Source: Corynebacterium mucifaciens | GTDB lineage: Bacteria; Actinomycetota; Actinomycetes; Mycobacteriales; Mycobacteriaceae | DNA length: 64,000 nucleotides | Reading direction: 5' to 3' | Assembly: GCF_012396315.1 (NCBI RefSeq) | Contig: NZ_JAAXPF010000002.1 | Coordinates: 62,001 to 126,000, forward strand | Part shown: in pieces, positions 16,384 through 27,380 of the stretch | Numbering within the stretch: position 1 is the stretch's first letter | How the letters are laid out: every line of letters starts with the position of its first letter | Position numbers and translations under genes: made by a program | Notes under the pieces: model-generated | Database searches by the model: none | Told to the model about the DNA's origin: nothing | Seen by the model: the letters and a program-made list of their open reading frames with translations, nothing else

Positions 16384-18309
16384 GTGTCCAGCAACACTCG
16401 GCGGTCCCGCGATGTGCGGGGGAAGAAGCGCTGGCCCGCCCGGGCGCTTGCGTTCTTCGCCCTCATCGTTATCGGTGTCTACGCCCTCGTCTTTTTCACC
16501 GGCGACAGGACGGCAGAACCGAAGCTCGGTATCGACCTGCAGGGCGGAACGCGCGTGACTTTGGTCCCGCAGGGCGACGAGCCGACGTCCGAGCAGCTGG
16601 AGGATGCGCGGAACATTTTGGAAAACCGTGTCAACGGCATGGGCGTGACGGGAGCCTCCGTCGTCGTCGACGGCAACACCATCGTTATCGAGGCAGCAGG
16701 CGACGACACGGCGGAAATCCGCAACATCGGACAAACCTCGCAGCTGTTCTTCCGCCCGGTGCTCGATCCGCCAGCAGCAGACCCCGCAAAGGTCGACGAC
16801 GCCATCTTGGACATGGCCAACGAGTGGGTGAAATACGGGATCTTCTCCCCGGAGGAGGGGCAGGCCGTACTTAACCAGCTCGCTGCGCGTAAAGAGGCCG
16901 CTGAAAAGGAAGCCGAGAACGCTGCCAAGGCGGCGGAGGAAGGCTCCCAAGAGGGCAAGGACGTCGCCCCTCAGGAAGAAGAGCAGCCCGCTGAGCCGGC
17001 GGACGCACCGAAGCTGACGGCGACGCCTTTGCCGGAGCCGAACGGCCCGGTCGAAGCCGCGGAGCGCCGCCAGGAGACGACGGACATGCTTCGCAGGACG
17101 CGCCAGTCCGTTGACCCGACCGAGCAGTTCGCCGCGTTGACGCTTATGTCGGCGCGTTGCGCGGGCCAGATCACCGACCCGCTCGCGGGATCGGATAAGG
17201 CAGAACTCCCGCTGGTGGCGTGCGACCCGGCCACGGGCCAGGCACTCCTGCTCGACGAAGTGCCCCTGCTCAACGGGGTCACCGACGAGAGGGGCCCGCG
17301 TCTGACCGGCGAGCAGATCGACACCTCCCGCTCCATCACCGGCGGGTTCAACCCGCAGTCCAGCCAGATGGAGATCAGCTTCGCCTTTAGCCAGGCTGGC
17401 CAGCCCAACGGGTCCGAGACGTGGGCGCGGCTCACCAGCGAGATGCTGCAGAAGCAGATTGCGATCACGCTGGACTCACAGGTCATTTCCGCGCCCGTGA
17501 TTCAGGGGGCCACCCCGGTCGGGTCCGCGACCTCCATCACCGGCGACTTCACCCAGGAGGAGGCGGAGAACCTGGCCAACAACCTGCGTTACGGTGCGTT
17601 GCCGCTGTCCTTTGCGGGGGAGAACGGCGAGCCCGGCGGAACTGCCATGTCCGTGCCGCCGTCACTGGGCCAGGCATCGTTGAAGGCGGGTCTCTACGCC
17701 GGCGTCGTGGGCCTCATCTTGGTTGCCCTGTTTGTCTTCGCCTACTACCGCCTCTACGGCCTGATCTCACTAGCCTCCTTGGTCGCAGCTGGTGCGCTCG
17801 TGTACGGGACCTTGGTGTTGCTCGGCCGCTGGATCGGCTACTCGCTGGACCTCTCCGGTATCGCAGGCCTTGTCATTGGCATCGGCGCGACCGCCGACTC
17901 CTTCATCGTGATCTACGAGCGCATCAAGGATGAGGTGCGCAAGGGCAAGACCTTCCGCTCCGCTACGGCATCTGGCTGGGAGCGGGCGAAGGACACAGTG
18001 ATCACCGGCAACATGGTGACCCTGATTGCGGCGGTAATCATCTACTTCTTGGCCGTCGGTGACGTGAAGGGATTCGCGTTTACCATGGGGCTGACCACGG
18101 TGTTCGACTTGGTGGTCACCTTCCTGGTTACCGCCCCGCTGCTGATCATGGCGTCTCGCAACCGCTTCTGGGCCAAACCGTCGGCCAACGGCATGGGCAA
18201 GGCGTTTGCAACGGCCCAAGAGCGCCGTGCGCGGGTCAGCTCCGGTGGCAAACAGCATGCCGTCGATACGCAAGCGCCCCAGCCGGTTGCAACGAACGAG
18301 GAGATCTAG
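16384..18309 (+). CDS. secD: Protein translocase subunit SecD
   Basis: 641 aa from the GTG at 16384 (GAGG about 12 bases upstream); the frame is open further upstream but without family sequence. First membrane segment at about 21-40, then LGIDLQGGTRVTL, the large extracytoplasmic domain, and five more membrane helices near the C-terminus with the conserved GLVIGIGATADSFIVIYERIKDE. A long Ala/Glu/Pro-rich low-complexity stretch (about 165-225) splits the external domain, common in actinobacterial SecD. With SecF it uses the proton gradient to help release exported proteins. Confidence 0.95.
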   Translation: MSSNTRRSRDVRGKKRWPARALAFFALIVIGVYALVFFTGDRTAEPKLGIDLQGGTRVTLVPQGDEPTSEQLEDARNILENRVNGMGVTGASVVVDGNTIVIEAAGDDTAEIRNIGQTSQLFFRPVLDPPAADPAKVDDAILDMANEWVKYGIFSPEEGQAVLNQLAARKEAAEKEAENAAKAAEEGSQEGKDVAPQEEEQPAEPADAPKLTATPLPEPNGPVEAAERRQETTDMLRRTRQSVDPTEQFAALTLMSARCAGQITDPLAGSDKAELPLVACDPATGQALLLDEVPLLNGVTDERGPRLTGEQIDTSRSITGGFNPQSSQMEISFAFSQAGQPNGSETWARLTSEMLQKQIAITLDSQVISAPVIQGATPVGSATSITGDFTQEEAENLANNLRYGALPLSFAGENGEPGGTAMSVPPSLGQASLKAGLYAGVVGLILVALFVFAYYRLYGLISLASLVAAGALVYGTLVLLGRWIGYSLDLSGIAGLVIGIGATADSFIVIYERIKDEVRKGKTFRSATASGWERAKDTVITGNMVTLIAAVIIYFLAVGDVKGFAFTMGLTTVFDLVVTFLVTAPLLIMASRNRFWAKPSANGMGKAFATAQERRARVSSGGKQHAVDTQAPQPVATNEEI

Positions 18310-18311
18310 AC

Positions 18312-19460
18312 ATGTCGAGCACGAACGCAACTGCGAAGCGCTCCGCGGAGACGCTTTACGACGGCACCGGGTCCGTTGACTTCGTCGGCCGCAGGAAGCT
18401 CTGGTACGGCATCACGTTGGCCCTAGTGGTGATCTCGCTGTTGGCGATGCTGCTGCGAGGGTTCAACCTCGGCATCGACTTCGAGGGCGGCACTAAGATG
18501 ACGATGCCCGCGGGCGAGCTCGCGACGGAGCAGGTTGAGGAAACGTTCACGGATGCGACGGGCGTGACCCCGGAGCTGACGCAGATTGTGGGATCGGGCG
18601 ACTCCCGCGTGCTGGAGATTAACTCCGAGCACCTCACGCAGGAGCAGATCGACGCTGCCCGCCAGGCCATCTTCGACGAGTACCAGATCACGTATTATAA
18701 CGGTGAACCGAGCGCTGATGCGATCGGCGACTCCACGGTGTCTGAATCTTGGGGCTCCACCATCACCAACCGCATGCTGCTTGCGATGGCCGCGTTCCTC
18801 GTGGCGGCAGCGGTCTATGTTGCGGTGCGTCTGCAGCGAGAAATGGCCGCTGCCGCCATGGCCGCGCTGATCGTCGACGCGGTGCTGATTCTGGGCATCT
18901 ACGCGCTCTTCGGGCTCGAAGTCACCCCGGCGATGATCATCGGTTTGCTCACGGTGCTCACATTTTCGCTGTACGACACCGTGATCGTGTTTGACAAAGT
19001 GCGCGAAAACACCTCGGGTGTGCTGGATTCGCGCCGTTCCACGTACGCCGAGGAGGCGAACCTGGCCGTCAACCAAACCGTTGTGCGTTCCATCTCCACC
19101 TCCGTGATCTCCGCGCTGCCGATTGTCGCGCTCATGGTCGTGGCGGTGTGGATGCTTGGCGTGGGCACGTTACGGGACCTCGCCCTCATTCAGCTTATCG
19201 GTGTGATCGAGGGCATTTTCTCCTCCCTCTTCCTGGCCACTCCTTTGCTGGTGAGCCTGGTCAACCGGAAGAAGAAGTACAAAGAGCACAACGCCGAGGT
19301 GGAACGCTACCGTTCGCGCGGGAGCGTCGACGATGAGACCGCTCAGTTGGAAGATGCGGGGCAACACAAACGCCAGGTTGAAGCACCGATGCGTCGCTCG
19401 GGCAGCACCCGCGCAGAGGGCTCCGCGCACTCCGCAACCTGGCGTCCTACAACCCGGTAG
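18312..19460 (+). CDS. secF: Protein translocase subunit SecF
   Basis: 382 aa. One N-terminal membrane helix, the motif GFNLGIDFEGGTKMTM, a short external domain, then five helices with FSLYDTVIVFDKVREN and the following long cytoplasmic loop typical of SecF. The C-terminal 70 residues are charged and of low complexity. ATG lies two bases after the secD stop. Together they form the SecDF accessory complex of the SecYEG channel. Confidence 0.95.
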   Translation: MSSTNATAKRSAETLYDGTGSVDFVGRRKLWYGITLALVVISLLAMLLRGFNLGIDFEGGTKMTMPAGELATEQVEETFTDATGVTPELTQIVGSGDSRVLEINSEHLTQEQIDAARQAIFDEYQITYYNGEPSADAIGDSTVSESWGSTITNRMLLAMAAFLVAAAVYVAVRLQREMAAAAMAALIVDAVLILGIYALFGLEVTPAMIIGLLTVLTFSLYDTVIVFDKVRENTSGVLDSRRSTYAEEANLAVNQTVVRSISTSVISALPIVALMVVAVWMLGVGTLRDLALIQLIGVIEGIFSSLFLATPLLVSLVNRKKKYKEHNAEVERYRSRGSVDDETAQLEDAGQHKRQVEAPMRRSGSTRAEGSAHSATWRPTTR

Positions 19461-19474
19461 GTGGTGTCTGAACC

Positions 19475-21094
19475 ATGATTGGACGAGTGAAGCGAGCTTT
19501 AGCTGCGACCGCCGCAGTGGTGGTGGGCTCAGCGGCGCTAGTTGCGTGCGGGGCCCAGGAAGACGAAGGCGAGCAGGCAAAGAAGCTGTTCGGGTACCAA
19601 GTGCTCAGTGAACTGCGGACGACAAACGCCGGCACCCTGGAAGGGGCGAGCGATCTCTCCCAGCAGCTGTCGGTTCGCCTATACCCGGGCGTGTATGTTC
19701 CGGGCCCGAGCGGCCAAATGATCCCGAACACGGATTTGGTGACCACCCGTGTACTCCCGGGAGACCAGCGCAAGGTTGTGTACACCTTGTCCGACAGCGC
19801 AGTTTTCTCTGACGGCACGCCGGTGACCTGTTCGGACTACCTGCTTACGTTCACAGCGGGGCAGTACCCGGGCTTGTTTGGCTCCCGCATGCCGCTGTTC
19901 GACGACACCGAGGACCTGTCGTGCACGACGGGTTCGAAGGAATTCACCCTGACGTTCAAGGAAAGTCGCGGCGCGCGTTGGCGTGGATTGTTTGAGGCGG
20001 GCACTGTGCTGCCCGCGCATGCAGTTGCCAACAAGCTAGGCAAGAGCGTCGACGACCTCGACGCCGATCTGCTTTCCGACGATTTCTCGCGCCTTTCACC
20101 GATCGCTGAAGTGTGGAAAAACGGGTTTAGCCTGGAGCACTTCGACCCTGACCTGCAAGTGTCTTTTGGCCCCTTCCAGATCTCCGAGGTTGGGGAGAGC
20201 GGGGAAGTGACCCTTGTGGCGAACGAGTATTACTACGGCGTCGCCCCGCAGACGGGGGAAATGGTGGTGTGGCCCGGCAGAGCCGACTCCGCCGAGCTCG
20301 CTGAGGCGGAAGCACTGCGAATCGGCGACCTACGTGAGCCGGACCCGGCCTGGCACGATGTCAACGCCGAAGGCAACCGGTTGGATGTAGACACCCAGGT
20401 AGGCGAGCTGACGGAGGCGCTGACCTTCCCCGAGGTGGGCATGTGGGCGGTTCCGGAGAACCGGCAAGCTTTTGCCAAGTGTGTGGACCCGCGAGCCGTC
20501 GCGAAGGCATCCAGCGACCACGCTGGAGTAGACGTGCCCGTCGCGCCGCTGCACGTGCTGCAGCACTCGGACCCGCTGGCAGAGCGCGTGGCCAGCGTAG
20601 TGGAGCCGCAACTCGACGTGGACATTGACGCGGCGTCGGCGCTTTCGGGGTCCGAAGTACGCATCGGCTACCCGTACCCGAGCGCACGGTTTGCGGCGAT
20701 GGTCGACTCGATCCGTCGCAGCTGTGAACCGGCGGGCATCAGCGTTATCGACGTCACCGAGGGCGGAAAGACGCTCGCGGACCTTCCCCGCGCGGAGTAC
20801 GACGAGTGGGGCAACGAAACGTGGACAGAGGGTGCGGCGGACGTGATCTTGCACGCTGAAGACCCGATGCGCGAGTACCCCGCGGCAAACAACCGGGCCC
20901 AAGACCTTGCTGCTCTGCGCGCCCAAGAAGGGTATTTGTGGGAGGAGTTGCCCTCCATTCCTCTTGCGGCCCAGCCCCGAACCTTCGCTGTGGACGGCGC
21001 AGTGCGTAACGTGGTGCCGTTCACAGGTCTCGCCGGCATCGGCTGGAACATGGACCGGTGGCAACTTTCCACGGACATTTCGGCCGAGAAATAA
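19475..21094 (+). CDS. ABC transporter family 5 substrate-binding lipoprotein (peptide/DppA-like)
   Basis: 539 aa. The signal peptide ends in a lipobox (SAALVAC), giving a lipid-anchored extracellular protein. The body has features of family 5 solute-binding proteins: [25 protein letters not shown] N-domain, [20 protein letters not shown], and a C-terminal [14 protein letters not shown]. Family members bind oligopeptides or related ligands. No permease or ATPase genes are adjacent, so the ligand and partner are unknown. It sits between secF and apt, as Rv2585c does. The ORF starts 14 bases after secF. Confidence 0.85.
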   Translation: MIGRVKRALAATAAVVVGSAALVACGAQEDEGEQAKKLFGYQVLSELRTTNAGTLEGASDLSQQLSVRLYPGVYVPGPSGQMIPNTDLVTTRVLPGDQRKVVYTLSDSAVFSDGTPVTCSDYLLTFTAGQYPGLFGSRMPLFDDTEDLSCTTGSKEFTLTFKESRGARWRGLFEAGTVLPAHAVANKLGKSVDDLDADLLSDDFSRLSPIAEVWKNGFSLEHFDPDLQVSFGPFQISEVGESGEVTLVANEYYYGVAPQTGEMVVWPGRADSAELAEAEALRIGDLREPDPAWHDVNAEGNRLDVDTQVGELTEALTFPEVGMWAVPENRQAFAKCVDPRAVAKASSDHAGVDVPVAPLHVLQHSDPLAERVASVVEPQLDVDIDAASALSGSEVRIGYPYPSARFAAMVDSIRRSCEPAGISVIDVTEGGKTLADLPRAEYDEWGNETWTEGAADVILHAEDPMREYPAANNRAQDLAALRAQEGYLWEELPSIPLAAQPRTFAVDGAVRNVVPFTGLAGIGWNMDRWQLSTDISAEK

Positions 21095-21110
21095 CAGGAG
21101 AACGCAGCTC

Positions 21111-21686
21111 ATGGCCCCCACACCTATCGACGGCAACCGTTATGCCACCGCCCGCGCCGCGCTGAATGACAAAATTCGCAAGGTCCCCGATTTCCCCGAG
21201 GAGGGCGTGCTTTTTGAAGATCTCACGCCCGTGCTGGCGGACCCTGCGGCGTTGAACATCGTCATCGCTGAGATGGCTACAGCGAGCCGCAAACTCGGCG
21301 CCGATCTCGTCGGCGGTCTTGACGCACGCGGGTTCCTGCTTGGTTCGGCCGTAGCGTACGAGCTGGGTATGGGCATCCTCGCCATCCGGAAGAAGGGCAA
21401 GCTGCCGCCGCCGGTGATTACGCAGGAATACACCACCGAGTACAGCACGGCTGCGTTGGAGATTCCAGCGGACGGCGTGGACGTCACCGGCAAGCGCGTC
21501 GTGCTCGTCGACGATGTGCTGGCCACCGGCGGCACCCTCGTCGCGGCGCGCAACCTCATCGAACGCGCCGGCGGCAGCGTTGCTGGATACGTCGTTGTCC
21601 TTGAGGTGGAAGGCCTGGGGGGACGCGAAAAGCTTGGGGACGCTCCGCTGGTGGTGCTGACCGAAGAGCACCCGGACGCAGCGTAG
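21111..21686 (+). CDS. apt: Adenine phosphoribosyltransferase
   Basis: 191 aa. Salvages adenine with PRPP to AMP. Typical features: [20 protein letters not shown] at the N-terminus, [18 protein letters not shown], and the PRPP-binding motif [14 protein letters not shown] near residue 129. ATG at 21111 has CAGGAG 12 bases upstream; longer in-frame extensions lie inside the preceding gene in another frame. apt next to rel is a conserved actinobacterial arrangement. Confidence 0.95.
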   Translation: MAPTPIDGNRYATARAALNDKIRKVPDFPEEGVLFEDLTPVLADPAALNIVIAEMATASRKLGADLVGGLDARGFLLGSAVAYELGMGILAIRKKGKLPPPVITQEYTTEYSTAALEIPADGVDVTGKRVVLVDDVLATGGTLVAARNLIERAGGSVAGYVVVLEVEGLGGREKLGDAPLVVLTEEHPDAA

Positions 21687-21689
21687 AAT
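21684..21689 (+). promoter_or_regulatory. -10 box of rel promoter
   Basis: TAGAAT, overlapping the apt stop codon, 46 bases before the rel ATG. Transcription would start near 21697. No clear -35. Confidence 0.45.
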
Positions 21690-21734
21690 TACTGCTCTAT
21701 CCGTTGGAGTAGTCCCTGTGATCGGAGCCTTGAA

Positions 21735-24011
21735 ATGACCGACAAGCCGGTGAAGAAAACGGGTCCCTCGGTGCGCAGTATGTCAGCCCGTCTGGCACGT
21801 TCGCTGACCGGCAACGGCCGCTCCAGGATCAACCCGGTGCTCGACCCGCTTTTGTCGCTGCACCGGAAGTTTCACCCCAAGGCGGACGCGGAGCTCCTCG
21901 ACCGCGCGTACCTCACCGCGGAGCGCTTGCACGAGGGCGTGTTGCGCAAATCGGGCGATCCGTACATCACCCACCCCCTCGCTGTGGCCACGATCTGCGC
22001 CGAAATCGGCATGGACACCACTACGTTGGTGGCGGCGTTGCTGCACGACACGGTGGAGGACACCGACTACTCGCTAGACGACCTCACCCGCGACTTCGGC
22101 CCTGAAGTGGCCAAGCTGGTCGACGGCGTGACCAAGCTGGACAAGGTCGCGCTCGGCGCGGCAGCGGAGGCCGAAACGATCCGCAAAATGATCGTGGCGA
22201 TGGCGGAGGATCCGCGAGTGCTGGTGATTAAGGTCGCGGACCGCCTGCACAACATGCGCACGATGCGCTTCCTCCCGCCGGAAAAGCAGGCGAAGAAGGC
22301 GCAGGAGACCCTCGACGTGATCGCCCCGCTGGCGCACCGCCTCGGTATGGCGAGCGTGAAGTGGGAGCTGGAAGACTTAGCGTTTGCGATCCTGCAGCCG
22401 AAAAAATACGAAGAGATCGTCCGCATGGTGGCCGACCACGCGCCCTCGAGAGACCGCGCCCTGCGTGAGATCACCGATGTGCTGCAGCGTGAACTTTCCG
22501 CAAACGGCATTGAGGCGGAGGTGATGGGCCGGCCAAAGCACTACTGGTCCATCTACCAAAAGATGGCGGTGCGCGGCCACGACTTCAACGAAATCTTTGA
22601 CCTCGTTGGCATTCGTGTGTTGGTGGATACGGTCAACGACTGCTACGCCGCGATCGGCGTGGTGCACTCGCTGTACTCCGTCATGCCGGGTCGCTTCAAG
22701 GACTACATCTCAAAGCCCCGTTTCGGCGTGTATCAATCGCTGCACACCACCGTGATGACCTCTACTGGTCGCCCGCTCGAGGTGCAGGTGCGCACCCACG
22801 AGATGCACTACAACGCTGAGTTCGGCGTAGCGGCCCACTGGCGGTACAAGGAAACGAAGGGCTCCCACAAGGGGGACCAGGCCGAGGTGGACCAGATGGC
22901 GTGGATGCGCCAGCTGCTGGACTGGCAAAAGGAGGCCGCGGACCCGAACGAGTTCTTGGACTCACTGCGCTACGACCTGACCAGCCAGCAAATTTTCGCC
23001 TTCACGCCCAAGGGCGATGTGGTGGATTTGCCTGCGGGTTCGACGCCAGTGGATTTCGCGTACGCCGTGCACACCGAGGTGGGCCACCGCTGCATCGGTG
23101 CCAAGGTGAACGGCAAACTGGTCACCCTGGAAACCGAGCTACAAAATGGCGACCGGGTGGAGATCTTCACATCGAAGGACCAGAGCGCCGGCCCGTCGCG
23201 TGACTGGCAGGACTTCGTGGTCTCGCCCCGTGCGAAGGCGAAGATCCGCCAGTGGTTTGCCAAAGAACGCCGCGAGGAGCAGCTCGAAGCTGGCCGCGAC
23301 GCACTCGCCGCTGAGGTGCAGCGGGGCGGGCTGCCGATGCACCGGTTGTTCACAAATGACTCCATGCGCCAGGTGGCGACCCGGTTGCACTACCAGGATG
23401 TGGACGCGCTTTACACCGCCATCGGCGCCGGCAACGTTTCCACGCAGCATGTGGCGCACTTGCTCATGGACATGTTCGGCGGCGACGACGACGCTGTAGA
23501 CGCGCTGACTGCCCGCACCCCGATGTCCGCCCTTGTGCGCCCGCAGACGAGCGGAGACGGGCCCGCCATCTTGGTAGAGGGCAGCCCCGATGTCATGGCC
23601 AAGCTAGCGAAGTGCTGCCAGCCGGTGCCTGGCGACGCGATCTTCGGCTTTGTCACACGCGGCGGGGGAGTCTCTGTCCACCGCGCCGACTGCACAAACG
23701 CGTCCAAGCTCAACGAGGAACCGGAGCGTTTGGTGGACGTGGGGTGGGCGAACCAGCGATCGTCTAGAAGCGCGTCGCGCGCCACAATCCAGCTCGAGGC
23801 ACTGGACCGGAACGGCCTGCTCACGGAAACCACGGGTGTGCTCTCCGAGGCGAAACTCCCGATCTTGGCGATGTCCTCGCAGGCGGGTCAGGATCGCATT
23901 GCGACCATCCGGTTAACCATCGAAGTCTCTGACATCAAACAGCTGGGTTCGATCATGAACCAGATCCGCAACATCGAGGGCGTTTTCGACGTCTACCGCG
24001 TCACAGCCTAG
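21735..24011 (+). CDS. rel: Bifunctional (p)ppGpp synthetase/hydrolase
   Basis: 758 aa long RSH protein controlling the stringent response. Domains: HD hydrolase (about 55-205; [15 protein letters not shown] and [12 protein letters not shown] carry the metal-binding His/Asp residues), synthetase (about 255-390; [18 protein letters not shown]), TGS (about 415-475; [20 protein letters not shown]), helical/zinc-finger region with the paired cysteines KCCQPVPGD and ADCTN, and a C-terminal ACT domain (about 685-758). Both catalytic halves look intact. A terminator-like hairpin follows. Confidence 0.97.
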   Translation: MTDKPVKKTGPSVRSMSARLARSLTGNGRSRINPVLDPLLSLHRKFHPKADAELLDRAYLTAERLHEGVLRKSGDPYITHPLAVATICAEIGMDTTTLVAALLHDTVEDTDYSLDDLTRDFGPEVAKLVDGVTKLDKVALGAAAEAETIRKMIVAMAEDPRVLVIKVADRLHNMRTMRFLPPEKQAKKAQETLDVIAPLAHRLGMASVKWELEDLAFAILQPKKYEEIVRMVADHAPSRDRALREITDVLQRELSANGIEAEVMGRPKHYWSIYQKMAVRGHDFNEIFDLVGIRVLVDTVNDCYAAIGVVHSLYSVMPGRFKDYISKPRFGVYQSLHTTVMTSTGRPLEVQVRTHEMHYNAEFGVAAHWRYKETKGSHKGDQAEVDQMAWMRQLLDWQKEAADPNEFLDSLRYDLTSQQIFAFTPKGDVVDLPAGSTPVDFAYAVHTEVGHRCIGAKVNGKLVTLETELQNGDRVEIFTSKDQSAGPSRDWQDFVVSPRAKAKIRQWFAKERREEQLEAGRDALAAEVQRGGLPMHRLFTNDSMRQVATRLHYQDVDALYTAIGAGNVSTQHVAHLLMDMFGGDDDAVDALTARTPMSALVRPQTSGDGPAILVEGSPDVMAKLAKCCQPVPGDAIFGFVTRGGGVSVHRADCTNASKLNEEPERLVDVGWANQRSSRSASRATIQLEALDRNGLLTETTGVLSEAKLPILAMSSQAGQDRIATIRLTIEVSDIKQLGSIMNQIRNIEGVFDVYRVTA

Positions 24012-24024
24012 CGGCGGTCTTAGG

Positions 24025-24074
24025 CACCCTCCTTCAACCTCGCGGCGGCGCAGGTGAACGGAGGGTGAAATTTT
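24025..24074 (+). terminator. Probable terminator after rel
   Basis: Perfect 8-bp repeat CACCCTCC/GGAGGGTG (24025-24032 with 24060-24067), a long 27-base loop, then AAATTTT. The loop is long for a classic terminator. Confidence 0.45.
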
Positions 24075-24191
24075 GATGTACGCGGGGTTATTTCCCCAGC
24101 GGAACACTTGCAGCGCACTCGTTTCACTCTGCGAAAACGGGGTACGCAGGCTACAAGTGAGGGACATCCGCACGAAGCCAAAGGAGTTCCC

Positions 24192-26261
24192 GTGTTCCAC
24201 TTCCGCCGCGCCGGCGCCCTGATCGCCGCAACCACGACGACCGCAGTGGTGCTCACCGCAACCCCGTTCGCCGCCGCAGCCGAGGCCGACCAGGTCACCA
24301 TCAACGTCGCCAACATCACCGACTTTCACGGCCGGCTGAAGGCGAACCCGTCTGAGGATAAAACGACGGGAGAACCGGTATGGAAAGCCGGCGATGAGAT
24401 GGGAGCGGCCAACGTCGCGGGCATCATGAACTACCTGCGCCAGCAGAACCCGAACACGATTGTCACGTCCTCCGGGGACAACCAGGGCGGCTCCGCGTTC
24501 ATCTCATTCATCTCCGACGACAAGTACACGATGGACTTCCTGAACGCCATGGGCACCGACGGTTCCGCCGTGGGCAACCACGAGTTCGACAAGGGCTACG
24601 AGGATCTCATCAACCGCATCGTCCCTGGCACGGACGATAAGCAGCTCGGCGCCAACATCTTCGTGGCTGGCAAGCAGCCGGTGCAGCCCTACACCATCGT
24701 GGAAAAGAAAGGTGTGAAGGTCGCCCTCGTCGGCACCACCTCCAACCTGACCCCGCAAAAGTCCAGCCCGGCCAACGTTGCAGGCGTGGAGTTCACCGAC
24801 TCTGCCGAGCAGGTCAACATTGAGGCGAAGAAGCTCAAGGAAAGCAGCGAGGCCGACTTGGTCATCGCGCTCATCCACGACCCGGCGGACACAAGCGCGG
24901 CGAAGCTCAACCCGGAATACGTGGACTTTGCCTTCGGCGGCGACGACCACATCAGGCGTCTAGAGCTCAACCCTGACGGCACGGTGCCCTACGCGCAGTC
25001 CCACGAGTACGGCAAGGTCGTCACCGATATTGCTTTCACCTATGACAAGGCGAAGGACGAGCTCGTGAAGGTTGCGGGCCGGCAGATCGACGCGTCCCAG
25101 CTACAAGAGCTCGGCATCACCCCGGATCCGAAGGTTGAGGCGATTGTCGCGGAGGCCGATGAAAATGCCACAGAATTGGGCCAGAAGGTTGTCGCCACCA
25201 TCGATGCAGACTTCAAGCGTGGCTCTAACCCCGACGACACGCCGGGGTCAAACCGTGGCACCGAGTCCACCGCGAACAACATGCTGGCCCAGTCCGCCGT
25301 CGCCGCACTTTCCGACTTCCTAGGTACCGAGATCGATTTCGGTGTCATGAACGCTGGCGGTGTCCGCGATGATCTTGCACAGGGCGAGGTGACCTACGAA
25401 CAAGCGGCAGCAGTCCAGCCGTTCGGTAACAATATCGCCGTTGCGACCCTCTCAGGTGCCGCGATTAAGGAAGCCCTGGAGAACCAGTGGCGGACCGAGG
25501 AAGCCGCGGAGAAGTCCGGCCGCCCGCGCCTGGACATGGGCCTGTCCGACAACGTGTCGTACACCTACAATCCGAATGCAGAGCGCGGCAACCGAATCCT
25601 CGACATCAAGATCAACGGCGAGTCTGTGGACCCGAATGAGGACTACACCGTCGCGGCGTCGACCTTCTTGCTCGACGGCGGCGACGCCCTGATCAACGAA
25701 AACGAGGTCCGTAACCGCAACGACGTCGGCTACAACGACCTCCAGGCCTTCGTGGACTATTTGCAATCCGGTGAAGCCAAGGTCCGCGCCGGTCAGAAGG
25801 ACGTCGGCGTGGTGCTCCCGGAGGGTGGCCTGAAGGCCGGCCAAAAGAACACCATTACGCTGACCTCCCTGAGTTACTCCTCCGAGGGCGAGCCGAAGGC
25901 CACTACCGTCACCGCCAAGCTGGGCGAGACCGAGGCGACGGCGGAAGTCGACAACGAAGTGACCGGCGCCGACAAGGGCCTCGGTGAGCAGGGCCGCGCG
26001 ACGGTCGAGCTGGATATCCCGGCTGGTGTCTCTGGCGAGCAGACCCTGAATATCACCACCGACGCGGGTACCAACGTGTCGCTGCCGGTGACCGTCGACG
26101 GTGAGGGTGAGACCGGTTCGCCTACAGGAAAGGCCACCGATGCACGCCTCGGCATCATCCTCGGTGTGATCGCTGCAGTTCTGGCACTCATCCTCCCGCT
26201 CGTGTTCGCGTTCGAGATCGACGCGGTGCTCGGCCCGATCGCACGCATTAACCCTAGGTAG
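24192..26261 (+). CDS. ushA: Secreted 5'-nucleotidase / metallophosphatase (UshA-like), C-terminally anchored
   Basis: 689 aa from the GTG at 24192, preceded by AAGGAG at 5 bases; the longer frame to 24108 lacks such a site. Signal peptide ends near AAAAEA. The metallophosphoesterase domain shows NITDFHGRLK, SSGDNQGGSAF and GNHEFDKGYED; the 5'-nucleotidase C-terminal domain includes MNAGGVRDDLAQGE and SYTYNPNAERGNR. A Gly/Thr-rich spacer leads to a membrane helix near the C-terminus. Such enzymes release phosphate and nucleosides from external nucleotides. Convergent with the cyclophilin gene. Confidence 0.88.
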   Translation: MFHFRRAGALIAATTTTAVVLTATPFAAAAEADQVTINVANITDFHGRLKANPSEDKTTGEPVWKAGDEMGAANVAGIMNYLRQQNPNTIVTSSGDNQGGSAFISFISDDKYTMDFLNAMGTDGSAVGNHEFDKGYEDLINRIVPGTDDKQLGANIFVAGKQPVQPYTIVEKKGVKVALVGTTSNLTPQKSSPANVAGVEFTDSAEQVNIEAKKLKESSEADLVIALIHDPADTSAAKLNPEYVDFAFGGDDHIRRLELNPDGTVPYAQSHEYGKVVTDIAFTYDKAKDELVKVAGRQIDASQLQELGITPDPKVEAIVAEADENATELGQKVVATIDADFKRGSNPDDTPGSNRGTESTANNMLAQSAVAALSDFLGTEIDFGVMNAGGVRDDLAQGEVTYEQAAAVQPFGNNIAVATLSGAAIKEALENQWRTEEAAEKSGRPRLDMGLSDNVSYTYNPNAERGNRILDIKINGESVDPNEDYTVAASTFLLDGGDALINENEVRNRNDVGYNDLQAFVDYLQSGEAKVRAGQKDVGVVLPEGGLKAGQKNTITLTSLSYSSEGEPKATTVTAKLGETEATAEVDNEVTGADKGLGEQGRATVELDIPAGVSGEQTLNITTDAGTNVSLPVTVDGEGETGSPTGKATDARLGIILGVIAAVLALILPLVFAFEIDAVLGPIARINPR

Positions 26262-26277
26262 ACGGATCAATAACAAC

Positions 26278-26307
26278 GCCGCCGCTTCCTCCCCTGGAAG
26301 CGGCGGC
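26278..26307. terminator. Bidirectional terminator-like hairpin between ushA and cyclophilin gene
   Basis: Perfect 12-bp G+C-rich stem (26278-26289 with 26296-26307) and 6-base loop between convergent stops. No T-run on either side, so its termination strength is uncertain. Confidence 0.6.
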
Positions 26308-26332
26308 GCGGTTGCGCGAGCTCGCCGGCGGA

Positions 26333-27277
26333 CTACTTCACCGTTGCTTTCTCAATACGGACGTCCTCTGCCGGAGCCCCATCCTGCGCGCCGCCTTCAA
26401 CGCCGGCCTCAGCGATCGCGTCCAAGGTGGCAAGGCCCTCGTCGTCGATCTGGCCGAAGTAGGTGTAGAGGGGAGGCAACACGGAATCGCCGTAGTTGAG
26501 GAAGAACTGGGAGCCGTTGGTGTCCAGCCCCGCGTTCGCCATCGCGATAGTGCCGCGGTCGTAGCGCTGCGGCTGGCCGGTCTGCTGCAGCATCATCGCC
26601 TTCGTCTGCCGCCGTTCTTCCTCGGAGGCGCCCTCGGGCACACCGGCCTCGGACAGGTCGACGGTGTCGAGCGCCTGGTCAGTGGGCAGCTCGTTGGCGA
26701 ACTGGAAGCCCGGGCCGCCAGCGCCGGTGCCGTCCGGGTCACCGCACTGCAGCACCTTCAGGCCGTCACCGGTGGTCAGGCGGTGGCACACCGTGTCGTT
26801 GTAAAAGCCCTCCTGAGCCAGGTACTCAATGGCGTTGACCGTGCACGGTGAGGCGGCGCGGTCCAGCTCCATACCGATCGGGCCCTGGTTCGTCTCCAGC
26901 TCCACCGTGACAGTGCCCTCGGCGGAGACGTCGTCGGCGGGAGGCATTCCCGTGCCACCGTCCCCGTCCTCGTTGTAGGTGCAGCTCACGCTTGCCGGCA
27001 AGGCCTGCGCGCGCTGCGTGGCAATCGGCTCGTACTGGGAGGCATCGAATGCGTTCTCTTCAGCCGCCTCCGACTCAGCGGTAGTTTCCGACGCGGCCAT
27101 GTCGTCGTCGCTGTCGTTGGTAGCGGCGAAATAGATGCCGCCGCCAATGAGGGCGATGACGGCCGCAGAGATGGCCGCGACAGACCAGGGGCGGGCCTTC
27201 TCTTTCCGGTCGCGCGACTCCAGTTCGCGCTCCAGGTTGGACAACGCTTCCTTGCCGCGCTGCTCGTTCGATGCCAC
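26333..27277 (-). CDS. Membrane-anchored cyclophilin-type peptidyl-prolyl cis-trans isomerase
   Basis: 314 aa. A charged cytoplasmic N-terminus (about 1-30, KEALSNLERELESRDRKEKA) precedes one membrane helix (about 32-52) and an acidic Ala/Glu/Thr linker; the cyclophilin domain lies outside the cell (about 130-314). The core signature is visible as GTIAMANAGLDTNGSQFFLN. It probably assists folding of exported proteins. Start is GTG at 27277, SD-like GAGG about 10 bases upstream. The corresponding gene in M. tuberculosis (Rv2582) is also next to the rel and hydrolase genes. Confidence 0.9.
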   Translation of the reverse strand: MASNEQRGKEALSNLERELESRDRKEKARPWSVAAISAAVIALIGGGIYFAATNDSDDDMAASETTAESEAAEENAFDASQYEPIATQRAQALPASVSCTYNEDGDGGTGMPPADDVSAEGTVTVELETNQGPIGMELDRAASPCTVNAIEYLAQEGFYNDTVCHRLTTGDGLKVLQCGDPDGTGAGGPGFQFANELPTDQALDTVDLSEAGVPEGASEEERRQTKAMMLQQTGQPQRYDRGTIAMANAGLDTNGSQFFLNYGDSVLPPLYTYFGQIDDEGLATLDAIAEAGVEGGAQDGAPAEDVRIEKATVK

Positions 27278-27367
27278 TGGGCTTCACCTCGCCGTGTCGT
27301 TGGGGTGGGCGGAGCTGCCGTCGATACGCGACCGCCCATGAACGGCTAGTCAGCCTAGCAGGCGGGA

Positions 27368-27373
27368 TATAGT
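27368..27373 (+). promoter_or_regulatory. -10 box for a leaderless start at 27381
   Basis: TATAGT followed by 7 bases and then the ATG, so transcription is expected to begin at or next to the start codon. The sequence around it (AGTGGCCGGCATGAG) recurs at the gene starting at 31512. Confidence 0.55.
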
Positions 27374-27380
27374 GGCCGGC